The notes under the pieces are model-generated. The model did no database searches, had not been told where the DNA came from, and saw only the letters and a program-made list of their open reading frames with translations. The position numbers and the translations under genes were made by a program. From assembly GCA_038316355.1 (NCBI GenBank), contig JBBQAO010000007.1, positions 15,929 through 79,928 of the forward strand: 64,000 nt of DNA, in the 5' to 3' direction. The stretch is from Ga0077527 sp038316355. GTDB lineage: Bacteria; Pseudomonadota; Gammaproteobacteria; Burkholderiales; SG8-41. This document shows, one piece after another, positions 16,945 through 26,554 of this stretch (the first letter of the stretch is position 1; every line of letters starts with the position of its first letter).

Positions 16945-17909
16945 TTCAGCGGTGGCTCATCCAGCGCCGCCGCCTGCTCACGCAGCGCGAGGATGTGGTC
17001 CTGCCAATAGCGCTGGGTGTTAAAAAACGGAAAACTCGCGGGAAACGCCGGATCATCCCAGCGCCGCGCCAGCCAGCTCGCGTAATGCACCATGCGCAGC
17101 GTGCGCAGCGCCTCCACCAGTCTCAGTTCTGCCGGATCGAACTCGCGGAACTCGCTGTAACCCTCCAGCAGGGGCAGCAACTGCGCCTGCTGCGACTTGC
17201 GGTTGCCCGACAGACACATCCACAGGTCCTGCACCGCGGGCCCCATGCGCGCATCGTCGAGGTCGACGAAATGCGGGCCATCGTCGGTCCACAGGATGTT
17301 GCCGGCATGGCAATCGCCATGCAGCCGCAGCTGGCGAATCGGACCTGCCGCCGCCCAGCACTGCTCGACGCGGTCGAGCACGTCCTCGACCGTGCTGGCA
17401 TAAGCCTCCTGCAGGTCGTCCGGCACGAAACCGCTATCACAGACGAATTCCGCCGGATCCCAGCCGAAACCGTCGATGTCGATGACCGGCCGGTGTTCGA
17501 AAGGCCGGGTCGCGCCGACCGCATGGATGCGCGCGATGAAACGGCCCAGCCACTGCAGCGTCTCGGCGTCGCCGAACTCGGGCGTACGCCCGCCGCGGCG
17601 CGGATAAACCGCAAACTGGAAACCACCATGTTCATGGCGCGTGCGGCCATTAAACTGCAGCGGCGCCACCACCGGGATTTCCCGTGCTGCCAGTTCCAGC
17701 GCGTAATCGTGCTCTTCCTGGATGGCGGCGGCGCTCCAGCGCTGCGGGCGGTAGAACTTGGCGACCACCGAAGTGCCGTCGTCCAGCCAGACCTGGTAGA
17801 CGCGGTTTTCGTAACTGTTCAATCCCTGCAACCGGCCATCGCAGCGCAAGCCGCAGGACTCGACGGCATCAAGCAAGATTTCAGGTGTCAGTGCAGCATA
17901 AGGTGCCAT
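16932..17909 (-). CDS. srkA: Stress response Ser/Thr protein kinase SrkA-like (YihE)
   Basis: A 325-residue member of the APH-like kinase family typified by E. coli YihE/SrkA, which protects cells under envelope or oxidative stress. Visible: the N-terminal LNSYENRVYQV (nucleotide-binding loop), VVAKFYRP with the ATP-binding Lys, the catalytic loop RLHGDCHAGNILW, and HFVDLDDARMGP as the metal-binding Asp segment. The length fits. The ATG at 17909 shares a base with the upstream stop (TGATG), and it is coupled to the anchored hydrolase downstream. Confidence 0.9.
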   Translation of the reverse strand: MAPYAALTPEILLDAVESCGLRCDGRLQGLNSYENRVYQVWLDDGTSVVAKFYRPQRWSAAAIQEEHDYALELAAREIPVVAPLQFNGRTRHEHGGFQFAVYPRRGGRTPEFGDAETLQWLGRFIARIHAVGATRPFEHRPVIDIDGFGWDPAEFVCDSGFVPDDLQEAYASTVEDVLDRVEQCWAAAGPIRQLRLHGDCHAGNILWTDDGPHFVDLDDARMGPAVQDLWMCLSGNRKSQQAQLLPLLEGYSEFREFDPAELRLVEALRTLRMVHYASWLARRWDDPAFPASFPFFNTQRYWQDHILALREQAAALDEPPLKWQC

Positions 17910-18979
17910 CAATGCCTTGCCGCTGTCGCCGCGCGCTGCGCCGGCACAAAACGCAAACCTCGCTCCAGCACGTCGGGAAGCACTTCGCTGCGCCGCTCCA
18001 CGACGGAAATCCTGAAGTCGTTCAATGCCTGCCCAAAAATCCGCTGCACCTCAGGCACCGCATCCAGCGGATGCAGCGGCCAGCAGAAACCCTCGAGCAT
18101 CGATTCGTCGAACGGCGAGCTCAGGCTCAGGCGCAGTTCACCGGCGCCCGCCGCCAGCGCGTGCGCGGACAGCACCGCTTCGGGATCACCAACACTCATG
18201 CGGAAACGCCGCACGGTATTGCTGAGAAACAGGTTCAGCGCCGCCTCCAGTTGCGCACAGCGCCCGAGATAAGCTGCCTTGGCCAGCGGTTGCGGCGGCC
18301 GCGGCAGCGGCAGCACCTCCAGCCCGGGCTGCGCCAGCTGGCGCGCGAGTTCCTGTGTCAGCGGCATGCCCCAGGTGCCGATGTTGGAGGCAGACTCCAG
18401 GAACGACGGCAGATGTCGTGGCGTAACGCCGGCGCCCACCATGAAACGCAGGTGCACCTGCTCGCGGCCGGGCCCCACGGCGACCGGCTCCGGCGTCAGC
18501 GCTTCGGCTACTGCACGCTCCGCCGGATCGCGGACGGCGCGCCATAACGCGCAGGGTGACAAGGCTTCCAGTGCCGCGGCGCCGCACAGCGCATTGCCCA
18601 GACCGAAATTGCGCGTGGCGCCGATCGCGCCATGCTGTTCCAGCAGCGCAGTAATTTTTCCGACTTCAGGGATTGCACCCGGCAAGGTCAGTTGCGTGCG
18701 CGCACCGGCGACGATGATCAGCGGGATGGCAAACAAGCGCAGGCCGATGCCCTCCCCGCCGCCGTCGATCGCTGCCGCCAGTGCCTGCCAGATACGGCTT
18801 GCATCAGCCGGCACACCGCTTTGCAGCGCTGCGCGGATGATCGCATCATCACCCGCCGCCAGCGCAGCATCGATTTCCTTTGCCAGCCGTTCGCCTGCAT
18901 CCTGCGCCGCTGCATCGAGCAGCGGATTCGCCGATGCCGCCATCACACGCGGCTCCGGCAGGAGTTCAATTTCGCTCAT
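17909..18979 (-). CDS. Conserved protein of unknown function
   Basis: A 356-residue protein that I do not recognise. It begins MSEIELLPEPRVMAAS and contains a hydrophobic LRLFAIPLIIVAGA stretch, GLGNALCGAAALEAL, HLRFMVGAGVTPRHLPSFLESASNIGTWG, and a C-terminal ISVVERRSEVLPDVLERGLRFV. There is no clear signal peptide. Its start overlaps the stop of the Bug gene upstream by ATGA and its stop overlaps the SrkA start, so all four genes (Bug, this, kinase, hydrolase) may be read together. The glycine-rich segments suggest an enzyme, but no catalytic motif stands out. Confidence 0.6.
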   Translation of the reverse strand: MSEIELLPEPRVMAASANPLLDAAAQDAGERLAKEIDAALAAGDDAIIRAALQSGVPADASRIWQALAAAIDGGGEGIGLRLFAIPLIIVAGARTQLTLPGAIPEVGKITALLEQHGAIGATRNFGLGNALCGAAALEALSPCALWRAVRDPAERAVAEALTPEPVAVGPGREQVHLRFMVGAGVTPRHLPSFLESASNIGTWGMPLTQELARQLAQPGLEVLPLPRPPQPLAKAAYLGRCAQLEAALNLFLSNTVRRFRMSVGDPEAVLSAHALAAGAGELRLSLSSPFDESMLEGFCWPLHPLDAVPEVQRIFGQALNDFRISVVERRSEVLPDVLERGLRFVPAQRAATAARH

Positions 18980-19959
18980 TCCACTTTCGCGCCGGACGCC
19001 TTGACGGCCCGCCCCCACTTCACCAGTTCGCTCCTGATATAGGCCGCGTACTGCTCCGGCGTATCACCGACAAACTCGGCGCCCTCGGCGATCATCCGGT
19101 CACGCAGATCCGGTGCCTGCAGCGCCTTGGTCGATTCGGCATGCAGTTTCATCACAATATCGCGCGAAGTGCCCGTGGGCACTGCCATGCCGAACCACGA
19201 GCCGGTTTCGAATCCTTTCAGCCCCTGCTCGTCCAGCGTCGGCACATCTTTTGCAGCATTGACCCGTTTCAGGCTGGTCACCGCCAGCGCGCGCAGACGA
19301 CCGCTGCGCGCATGCGGCAGCGTTGACACCATCGCGCCGAAATAAACTTCGATGTGTCCGGCAATGATGTCGGCAATGGCTGGTGTTGCGCCCTTGTACG
19401 GCACATGCACCATTTTCACCCCGGCCATGGTTTTGAAGATTTCACCGGCCAGATGGTGCGGGCTGCCGATGCCCGTTGACCCATGTCGCAGCGAATCCGG
19501 ATTGGCTTTGGCGATGGCGATCAGGTCTTTGGCGTTTTTTGCCGGCAGCGACGGATGCACGACCACAATGCCCGGCACCTTGGCAAAATTGGTGACGTAA
19601 ACAAAATCCTTCAGCATGTCGTAATTCAGCTTCGGATACAGCGTCGGATTGATCGCATTCGCCACCGTCGGCATGAACAGCGTGTAACCGTCAGGCGGTG
19701 CTTTTGCACCCAGTTCGGTGCCGATATTGGTGCCGGCGCCGGGACGGTTGTCGACAATCACCTGCTGACCCCAGGCTGCCGCCAGTTTCTGCCCCACTGC
19801 GCGCGCGAGCATGTCTGCCGTGCCGCCCGGCGTGTAGCCGACGATGTAACGAATGGTGCGCGACGGATAACCGGCAGCATCCTGGGCCAGCGCCGTAGCC
19901 GCTGTGCCGAACATTGCCATCACTGCGAGGTATTTACATAAGCATTTGTTTTTAAACAT
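18976..19959 (-). CDS. Tripartite tricarboxylate transporter (Bug/TctC) binding protein 1
   Basis: A 327-residue exported solute-binding protein with a signal peptide (residues 1-26, cleavage near ALAQ-DAA). Family marks are YPSRTIRYIVGYTPGGTADMLARAV, VVDNRPGAGTNIGTE, PPDGYTL and VPYKGATPAIADIIAGHIEV. Bug proteins bind small carboxylic or amino acids in the periplasm. No TctAB genes adjoin it, so it must use a permease elsewhere or act as a sensor. A GGAGGAA ribosome site precedes the ATG. Confidence 0.92.
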   Translation of the reverse strand: MFKNKCLCKYLAVMAMFGTAATALAQDAAGYPSRTIRYIVGYTPGGTADMLARAVGQKLAAAWGQQVIVDNRPGAGTNIGTELGAKAPPDGYTLFMPTVANAINPTLYPKLNYDMLKDFVYVTNFAKVPGIVVVHPSLPAKNAKDLIAIAKANPDSLRHGSTGIGSPHHLAGEIFKTMAGVKMVHVPYKGATPAIADIIAGHIEVYFGAMVSTLPHARSGRLRALAVTSLKRVNAAKDVPTLDEQGLKGFETGSWFGMAVPTGTSRDIVMKLHAESTKALQAPDLRDRMIAEGAEFVGDTPEQYAAYIRSELVKWGRAVKASGAKVE

Positions 19960-20026
19960 ATTTCCTCCGACTCTGATTATTACTCGTTTGATTTGGTTGA
20001 GCCCCGTCGCCGCCGGGCATCAACCA

Positions 20027-21001
20027 TCAATCCACCCGCGCCCCGGACTCCTTCACGACTTTTGCCCATTTCGCGTAATCCGCCTTGACCACGCGGGTAA
20101 ATGCTTCGGCGCTGCCGCCCGCAACATCCGCACCCTGCGCGTTCAGACGCTTGATCAGTTCCGGCTCACGCAGCGCGGTATTCAGTTCAGCATTGAGGCG
20201 CTTCACGATGTTCGCAGGTGTTCCCACGGGCGCGAAAATCCCGAACCAGTTGACGACTTCATATCCGGGCACCGTTTCGGCAATGGCGGGCAGTTCGGGA
20301 AACGCCGCGGAGCGTTTCGGCCCGGTCACCGCGAGACCACGCAGCTTGCCCGATTTAACCTGAGGCGCCAGCGGCACCGCGCTGGCAATGGTGACGCCGA
20401 TTTGTCCGCCCAGCATGTCGGTAATCAGCGGCCCGGTACCTTTGTATGGAATATGTTCCATGCGTATGCCGGCCATCGATTTGAACAACTCCACCGCCAA
20501 ATGACTTGATGAACCGCTGCCTCCCGAACCGTAATTGAGTTTGCCAGGGTTGGCCTTGGCATAGGCAATCAGCTCCTTGACGGATTTCGCCGGCAGCGAC
20601 GGCCCGGCTGCCATCATCAGCGGCACTGATACAAACTGCACCACCGGGGTGAAATCCTTGATCGCGTCGTACGATACTTTTTTGTAGAGATGCGGATTGA
20701 TGACATGGGGTATCGACGAAAACAGCAGTGTGTAACCATCGGCATTGGCGCGCACCGCAATTTCAGTCGCGATCAGACCACCGGCACCGCCGCGGTTATC
20801 CACCACCATCTGCTGCCCCAGACGGTCACTCAACTGTTGCGCGGCAATGCGCCCCAGAATGTCGGCCGCGCCACCCGGCGGGAATCCGACCACCAGGCGC
20901 ACCGGACGATCCGGATATTCAGAGGCAGCAAAAGCTGCGGGATGAAAAAGCGTGGCGGCAATCAATGCCGCAAAAATGTTCCTGGCAAAAGGCAAATTCA
21001 T
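20027..21001 (-). CDS. Tripartite tricarboxylate transporter (Bug/TctC) binding protein 2
   Basis: A 324-residue paralogue of the previous protein. The ATG at 21001 is chosen because GAGGAA precedes it and a signal peptide starts there (MNLPFARNIFAALIAATLFHPAAFA). It carries YPDRPVRLVVGFPPGGAADILGRI, VVDNRGGAGGLIATE and IPYKGTGPLITDMLGGQI. It lies upstream of Bug 1 on the same strand and downstream of a gamma-glutamyltransferase-like gene, which hints at a gamma-glutamyl or amino-acid ligand; that link is inference only. Confidence 0.92.
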   Translation of the reverse strand: MNLPFARNIFAALIAATLFHPAAFAASEYPDRPVRLVVGFPPGGAADILGRIAAQQLSDRLGQQMVVDNRGGAGGLIATEIAVRANADGYTLLFSSIPHVINPHLYKKVSYDAIKDFTPVVQFVSVPLMMAAGPSLPAKSVKELIAYAKANPGKLNYGSGGSGSSSHLAVELFKSMAGIRMEHIPYKGTGPLITDMLGGQIGVTIASAVPLAPQVKSGKLRGLAVTGPKRSAAFPELPAIAETVPGYEVVNWFGIFAPVGTPANIVKRLNAELNTALREPELIKRLNAQGADVAGGSAEAFTRVVKADYAKWAKVVKESGARVD

Positions 21002-21127
21002 GGTCGTTCCTCGATAATCATTATGGGATTGCGTTGAAAAAATGCAGAACCGCATACAGAACTGCACAGCAATTGCTGGCAGCAATCGTGCCACCGGCAT
21101 CAAGTCTGTTGCAGCCAGCGATGCCCT

Positions 21128-22846
21128 CTACCACCCCAGCACATAGGCTGGCCGTCGCGGATCCGCCCCGCCGTGCAGCACGCCCTGAGCGTGATCGTTG
21201 ACAATGGTGCATACCGAACCGGCAAGCCAGGTCATGTCATCCCACCAGTAGACCTTGTGCCCCATCGCCTTCAAAGCCTCGCCAGTCTTGGCGTTGATGC
21301 GGGATTCGAGGTACAGACGTCCCGGGAAATAGGCATGCGGCTCGAACGAGCCGGGATAACTGTAATTGGCAAAACGCGGCGCCTCGACGGCATCCTGCAC
21401 GCCCATGCCGAAAACATTGACGTTGAGGAAGACCTGGATCATCGCCTGGATCTGCACGTCGCCACCGGGTGTGCCAAAAGGCATGTAGGCGCGGCCGTTT
21501 TTCAATGCCAGCGCCGGATTCGGTGTCAGCCGCGGGCGTTTGCCCGGCGCGACCGACGACGGGTGCGTGGGATCCGACCAGGATTGCGTACCGCGGCCGG
21601 AGCAGACGATGCCCACACCGGGAATGATCGGCGATTTGTCCGAGCCATCGGATGGTGTTGCGGAGAATGCGTTGCCGTGACGGTCGATCACGCACAGATA
21701 GGATGTGTCTCCCGGCCCCGGAGATTCTTCGGACTGTGGCGCCGGCACGCAGATATTCTCCAGTGCGGACAGCGTCTTCGGATCCCCCGCCGGCGGCATT
21801 CCCGGCCACGCCTCTTTGTCGCGAATCAGCGTCCGGCGCCACGCCGAATACTTCTCGGACAGCAGTCCGGTCAACGGCACCTTGACGAATTTGGGATCAC
21901 CGAAATACTGATGACGGTCGGCGAAAGCCAGTTTCAGCGCCTCCGTGACAACATGGATGTATTGCGGCGTGTTGTGGCCCAGGGCTTTCAGGTCATAACC
22001 TTTCAGGATATTCAGCGCCATCGGCAGCGCCGGACCCTGCGACCATGGGCCGCAGGCGTGCAGTTCGATATTGCCGAATTTCGATTTCACCGTCGGCTCG
22101 AAATTGACCTTGAAATCCGCAAAATCTTCATACCGCATCAGACCGCCCTGCTGCGTGATCCATTTCGTCACGTCACGCGCGATGTCGCCTTTGTAAAACG
22201 CATCCCGTGCCGCCTGCAGTCCGGCCTTGCGCCCCTTGCGTTTGGCGCGGCGCTCCTGATCCACCATGTATTGCAGTGTGCGGCCAAGATCGGCCTGCAC
22301 GAAGACCTTGCCCGGCACCGGTGGCTTGCCACCGGGCATGAAGACTTTTTTACTCGACGGCCAGCGCGAATAATTATCGACATTGCTGCCGATGAATTCG
22401 GCCATCAGCGGATACATCGGAAAGCCCTTGCTGGCGAAACGAATCGCCGCCTCGGCGACTTCGCCGAAGCTCATGGTGCCAAAGCGTGACAGCGAGGTAA
22501 TCCACGCATCGGGCGCTGCAGGCACCACGCTGCGCAACACGCCGGGCGGAATTTTCCCGCCGTGGTGCTTCAGAAAATAATCCGCTGTCACTGCACGCGG
22601 CCAGACGCCAAGACCGTCTATGGAATGCACCTTGCGGTCTTTGGCCGTATAAATAATCTGCGGTGCAACGCCGCCGATATTGACTTTCTCGGTCTGCAGT
22701 ACGCCGATGGCGAGACCGGCGGCAACGCCGGCATCTATGGCATTTCCGCCGGCCTCAAGTATTTCGAATGCGGCGTGAGCGGCGAGGTAATGACCCGCAG
22801 CAACGACATGCCGGGTGCCCATGATGCTCATGCGTTTGCTCGTCAT
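21128..22846 (-). CDS. Gamma-glutamyltransferase family protein (Ntn hydrolase) 1
   Basis: A 572-residue gamma-glutamyltransferase homologue. GGNAIDAGVAAGLAIGVLQ near the N-terminus is the family start motif. The autocatalytic cleavage site that frees the new N-terminal Thr is Thr381 in GDTSYLCVIDRHGNAFSAT, and GTPGGDVQIQAMIQVFLN is the conserved C-terminal motif. There is no obvious signal peptide, so it may be cytoplasmic, acting on gamma-glutamyl amides or other amide compounds. The ATG at 22846 has AAGGAG upstream. It is divergent from a Bug gene at 23069, and a second family member lies at 24122. Confidence 0.88.
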   Translation of the reverse strand: MTSKRMSIMGTRHVVAAGHYLAAHAAFEILEAGGNAIDAGVAAGLAIGVLQTEKVNIGGVAPQIIYTAKDRKVHSIDGLGVWPRAVTADYFLKHHGGKIPPGVLRSVVPAAPDAWITSLSRFGTMSFGEVAEAAIRFASKGFPMYPLMAEFIGSNVDNYSRWPSSKKVFMPGGKPPVPGKVFVQADLGRTLQYMVDQERRAKRKGRKAGLQAARDAFYKGDIARDVTKWITQQGGLMRYEDFADFKVNFEPTVKSKFGNIELHACGPWSQGPALPMALNILKGYDLKALGHNTPQYIHVVTEALKLAFADRHQYFGDPKFVKVPLTGLLSEKYSAWRRTLIRDKEAWPGMPPAGDPKTLSALENICVPAPQSEESPGPGDTSYLCVIDRHGNAFSATPSDGSDKSPIIPGVGIVCSGRGTQSWSDPTHPSSVAPGKRPRLTPNPALALKNGRAYMPFGTPGGDVQIQAMIQVFLNVNVFGMGVQDAVEAPRFANYSYPGSFEPHAYFPGRLYLESRINAKTGEALKAMGHKVYWWDDMTWLAGSVCTIVNDHAQGVLHGGADPRRPAYVLGW

Positions 22847-22959
22847 GCGATCTCCTTGCGGGTATAAAGCGGAAATACCGGGAATGATACTGATTCTACT
22901 CCGCACTGCGTGTACCGCCGGCCCATCAACCACAAACTGGACGCCGGTGAAGACTGCAC

Positions 22960-22995
22960 AAGCCTGGCAAGCCTGGCAAGCTTGGTAAACTTGGT
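22960..22995 (+). repeat. Four 9-base tandem repeats
   Basis: Units AAGCCTGGC (twice), AAGCTTGGT and AAACTTGGT follow without gaps in the divergent promoter region between the gamma-glutamyltransferase and Bug 3. It may be a regulator binding array or simple slippage. Confidence 0.6.
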
Positions 22996-23068
22996 AGACT
23001 CGTATTCCTGACAAACACCTGTGACGGAAATCGCTCCCGGATACAGGCAACATGAGGAGAACATCGAT

Positions 23069-24037
23069 ATGAAACTGTCCCATCTGGGCATCGCCGCTGT
23101 TGCCGGCACCCTGGCTTTGGCCGCCCCCGCGCAAGCGCAAAACTACCCCGTCAAAACGATCCGCCTGGTGATTCCCTTCGCCGCCGGCGGCAACACCGAC
23201 ATCATCGGCCGTATCTTCGTGCCGAAAATGGCGGAAATCATCGGTCAGCAGATCATCATCGACAACCGCGGCGGCGCCGGCAGCATGATCGGCACTGAAG
23301 CGGTGATGCGCGCCGCCCCCGACGGCTACACCCTGCTGCTCGCCTCCGCCGCGCACACCATCAATCCGTCGATGGTCAAAAAACTGCCCTACGATTCGGT
23401 CAGGGACTTCACGCCTCTCGGCGTGGTCGCCGACGTGCCCACCGCCTTCGTCATCCACCCCTCGCTGCCGCCGAAAAACGTCAAGGAATTTGTCGCCTTG
23501 GCCAAGGCGCGGCCCAACGACATTTTCTACTCGACCGCCGGCATCGGCACCGTCGGCCACCTCGCCGCGGAGTTGCTGATCTCGACCACCGGCATCAAGC
23601 TGACCGCCGTCCACTACAAGGGCACCGGCCCGTCGATGGTCGACCTGGTCGGCGGCCATATCCAGATGCAGTTCCCCAGCATGCCCGCCGCCGTTCCCTA
23701 CGTTGCCGCGAACCGCATGCGCATGATCGGACAGACCGGAGAAAAACGTTCGCCCGCTGCGCCGACAGTACCGACCATGATCGAACAGGGCTACAAGGAT
23801 TTCATCGTCTCCAGCGGCTTCGCGATGTTCGGCCCGGCCAATCTGCCGAAGCCGATTGCCGACCGCGTCAATGCCGCGATGGCGCAGGCGCTGAAGGATC
23901 CCCGGGTCAACAAGACCCTGCTCGAACAGGGAGCGGAACCGACGGGCACCACACCTGAATCGCACGACAAATTCAACCGTGCAGAAATCCAGAAATGGAT
24001 CAAGGTCGTACGTGCCGCGGGTATCGAAGCGCAGTAA
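23069..24037 (+). CDS. Tripartite tricarboxylate transporter (Bug/TctC) binding protein 3
   Basis: A 322-residue exported binding protein. Its signal peptide is MKLSHLGIAAVAGTLALAAPAQA, and AGGAGA precedes the ATG. It has YPVKTIRLVIPFAAGGNTDIIGRI, IIDNRGGAGSMIGTE, PDGYTLLLAS and VHYKGTGPSMVDLVGGHIQM. It is placed between two gamma-glutamyltransferase-like genes, one divergent and one downstream on the same strand, so it could deliver their substrate. A terminator follows at 24065, so the downstream enzyme may also have its own promoter. Confidence 0.92.
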   Translation: MKLSHLGIAAVAGTLALAAPAQAQNYPVKTIRLVIPFAAGGNTDIIGRIFVPKMAEIIGQQIIIDNRGGAGSMIGTEAVMRAAPDGYTLLLASAAHTINPSMVKKLPYDSVRDFTPLGVVADVPTAFVIHPSLPPKNVKEFVALAKARPNDIFYSTAGIGTVGHLAAELLISTTGIKLTAVHYKGTGPSMVDLVGGHIQMQFPSMPAAVPYVAANRMRMIGQTGEKRSPAAPTVPTMIEQGYKDFIVSSGFAMFGPANLPKPIADRVNAAMAQALKDPRVNKTLLEQGAEPTGTTPESHDKFNRAEIQKWIKVVRAAGIEAQ

Positions 24038-24064
24038 CGCATGCGCATCGTGTAGGTTAGAATT

Positions 24065-24091
24065 CGGGGCTTCGTGCCCCGTTTACTTTTT
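24065..24091 (+). terminator. Intrinsic terminator after Bug 3
   Basis: The stem CGGGGC/GCCCCG with a five-base loop (24065-24081) is followed by a T-rich TTTACTTTTT tract. Confidence 0.75.
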
Positions 24092-24121
24092 GGACCCCGT
24101 TTTCTTATTTAGAGCGCTTTT

Positions 24122-25711
24122 ATGCCCCCTCTCGACTTCCAGTTCCCCTATACCTCACAACGCATGCCGGTACTGGCGCGCAATGTCGTCGCCACCTCGC
24201 AACCGCTGGCAGCGCAGGCAGGCTTGCGCATGATGCTCAAGGGCGGTAATGCGGTTGACGCCATACTCGCCACGGCCATTGCACAGACCGTACTCGAACC
24301 CACCAGCAACGGCATCGGCAGCGACGCCTTCTGCATTCTGTGGGACGGCAAAAAACTGCACGGACTGAATGCCTCGGGACGCTCCCCCGCAGCCTGGACC
24401 GCCGACCGCTTCAAAGGCGCGCAGGCCATGCCCCAGCGCGGCTGGGATTCGGTGACCGTGCCGGGCTGCGTCTCGGCTTGGGCAGAAATGTCCGCCAAAT
24501 TCGGCAAACTGCCCTTCGCCGACCTGTTCGAACCGGCAATCAAATACGCCACCGACGGCTACATGGTGACGCCGACCATCGCCCGGCTGTGGGCCAACCA
24601 GGCACCGGAACTGAAAAACCAGCCGGGGTACGCCGAGGCCTTCATGCCGCGCGGCCGCGCACCGGCCGCAGGAGAAAAATTCTCGTTCCCGGCGCAGGCC
24701 AGGACACTGACGCGGATTGCCGAAACCAAAGGTGATGCGTTCTACAAAGGCGATCTTGCCGAAAAAATCGTCGCCTGGGCCAAACAGCACGGCGGCGCAA
24801 TGACGATGGACGATCTGGCCAGTCACAAGAACGATTGGGTGGAACCGATCGGCATCGACTACCGCGGCTACACGTTGCATGAAATCCCGCCCAACGGCCA
24901 GGGCATCGCGGCGCTGATCGCGCTGGGCATCCTCGAGAACTTCGACATTGCCAAAATGCCGGTGGATTCGCCGGACAGCATGCACCTGCAGATCGAAGCG
25001 ATGAAACTCGCCTTCGCCGACATCAATGAATATGTGTCCGATCCGGCAACCATGCGCATCACGCCCGCCGAAATGCTCGACAAGGCTTACCTGAAAAAAC
25101 GCGCGCAGCTGATCGACATGAAAAAAGCGCAGGACCCCGTGTTCGGCCACCCGGCCAAAGGCGGCACGGTGTATCTGACCGCCGCAGACGAGTCGGGCAT
25201 GATGGTGTCGTACATCCAGTCCAACTACGCCGGCTTCGGCTCCGGCGTCGTGGTGCCGGGGACGGGCATCAGCCTGCAGAATCGCGGCCATGGCTTCAGC
25301 CTGAAACCCGGCCATGCCAACATCGTCGCACCGCGCAAACGCCCGTTCCAGACCATCATCCCGGGATTCCTCAGCAAAAACGGCAAGCCGCTGATGAGTT
25401 TCGGTGTCATGGGCGGCTCAATGCAGGCTCAGGGTCACATGCAGGTGGTCTCGCGCATGGTCGACTACGGCCAGAATCCGCAGGCCGTCGCGGACGCGCC
25501 GCGCTGGCGCGTTGACACCGGCCTCAAGGTCGGCATTGAACACGGGGTCTCCGCCGATACCATCGCCGAACTGCGCGGGCGCGGGCACGATATGCCGCAG
25601 GCCGACCGCTGGTCCACCGACTTCGGCCGTGCCCAGTTGATCTACAAAATGGAGGATGGTTATTTTGCCGCCTCCGAACGCCGCACCGACGGCCAGGCCG
25701 TCGGATTCTGA
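24122..25711 (+). CDS. Gamma-glutamyltransferase family protein (Ntn hydrolase) 2
   Basis: A 529-residue homologue, shorter than classic Ggt. It shows GGNAVDAILATAIAQTVLEP (residues about 41-60), the probable nucleophile Thr349 in GGTVYLTAADESG, and FGVMGGSMQAQGHMQVVSRM as the C-terminal conserved segment. It resembles the YwrD-like group. No signal peptide is seen. It shares little beyond family motifs with the homologue at 21128, so the two are not a recent duplication. The neighbouring gamma carbonic anhydrase gene follows 43 bases downstream on the same strand. Confidence 0.88.
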   Translation: MPPLDFQFPYTSQRMPVLARNVVATSQPLAAQAGLRMMLKGGNAVDAILATAIAQTVLEPTSNGIGSDAFCILWDGKKLHGLNASGRSPAAWTADRFKGAQAMPQRGWDSVTVPGCVSAWAEMSAKFGKLPFADLFEPAIKYATDGYMVTPTIARLWANQAPELKNQPGYAEAFMPRGRAPAAGEKFSFPAQARTLTRIAETKGDAFYKGDLAEKIVAWAKQHGGAMTMDDLASHKNDWVEPIGIDYRGYTLHEIPPNGQGIAALIALGILENFDIAKMPVDSPDSMHLQIEAMKLAFADINEYVSDPATMRITPAEMLDKAYLKKRAQLIDMKKAQDPVFGHPAKGGTVYLTAADESGMMVSYIQSNYAGFGSGVVVPGTGISLQNRGHGFSLKPGHANIVAPRKRPFQTIIPGFLSKNGKPLMSFGVMGGSMQAQGHMQVVSRMVDYGQNPQAVADAPRWRVDTGLKVGIEHGVSADTIAELRGRGHDMPQADRWSTDFGRAQLIYKMEDGYFAASERRTDGQAVGF

Positions 25712-25754
25712 GTACTAAGGCACAACAGCGGGAACAACAGCGGAAACCACAGCG

Positions 25755-26279
25755 ATGAAATACAGTCTCGGCGACCGCAAGGTCGTCTGCAAGGGCGATT
25801 ACTGGATCGCCCCCAACGCCATCGTCATCGGCAGCGTGATCCTTGAAAACAACGCCAGCATCTGGTGGAACTGCGTGCTGCGCGCAGACAGCGAAACGCT
25901 GACCATCGGCGAAAACTCCCAGGTGCAGGACGGTTCGGTGCTGCACGCCGACCCCGGCTTTCCGCTGACCCTCGAGAAAAACGTCAGTGTCGGCCACATG
26001 GCCATGCTGCACGGCTGCACTATTGGCGAGGGCAGCCTCGTCGGCATCAATGCGGTGATTCTCAACGGCGCGAAAATCGGCAAAAACTGCCTGATCGGCG
26101 CCGGCGCCTTCATCGGCGAAGGCAAGGAAATTCCCGACGGTTCGCTGGTGCTGGGCGCGCCGGGCAAAGTGGTGCGCCAGTTGTCCGCGGAGCAGATCAA
26201 GAACATCAACCGCATCGCCGACCACTACGTGCAGAACTTCAAGCGTTACCGCAGCGAACTCAAACCCGACGCATCCTGA
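25755..26279 (+). CDS. Gamma carbonic anhydrase-like hexapeptide-repeat protein
   Basis: A 174-residue left-handed beta-helix protein of the gamma carbonic anhydrase family (YrdA/PaaY type). Hexapeptide repeats run through residues about 20-135. The three zinc-binding His are His64, His81 and His86 (LHADPG, VGHMAMLHGC). Most bacterial members of this type have uncertain activity in vivo. It is probably cotranscribed with the 76-residue protein downstream. Confidence 0.88.
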   Translation: MKYSLGDRKVVCKGDYWIAPNAIVIGSVILENNASIWWNCVLRADSETLTIGENSQVQDGSVLHADPGFPLTLEKNVSVGHMAMLHGCTIGEGSLVGINAVILNGAKIGKNCLIGAGAFIGEGKEIPDGSLVLGAPGKVVRQLSAEQIKNINRIADHYVQNFKRYRSELKPDAS

Positions 26280-26303
26280 ACGTCAAGCGAAGGGACGGTA
26301 TCC

Positions 26304-26534
26304 ATGGCCAGCATGACGAAATTCGGATTCACGATCAGGACGCGCGGCGGCATGGTGGTGGAAAACCTGGTGGTGCAGGCACGCGACCGGGATGAAGCCG
26401 AAATGCGGATCCGCCAGATTTACCAGCATAGCGAAATCCTCGAGTGCAGCACCCTCGCCCCCGACAGTCGCGGCGACGGGGTCGACCTTGAAAGCATGAT
26501 TTCGCTGATCAGCAAGCAGGAAGAACCGCGATAG
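26304..26534 (+). CDS. Small conserved hypothetical protein
   Basis: A 76-residue soluble protein that I do not recognise by name. It reads MASMTKFGFTIRTRGG with a charged DRDEAEMRIRQIYQHSEIL middle segment. A GAAGGGA ribosome site precedes the ATG and codon use matches its neighbours, so it looks real. It follows the gamma carbonic anhydrase gene by 24 bases. Confidence 0.65.
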   Translation: MASMTKFGFTIRTRGGMVVENLVVQARDRDEAEMRIRQIYQHSEILECSTLAPDSRGDGVDLESMISLISKQEEPR

Positions 26535-26554
26535 CCGGTTGCCCGGCGCAACAA

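Noticed and set aside
22847..23965. Upstream extension of the minus-strand gamma-glutamyltransferase frame to 945 codons
   Set aside because: It runs antisense through Bug 3; the start with AAGGAG at 22846 is better.
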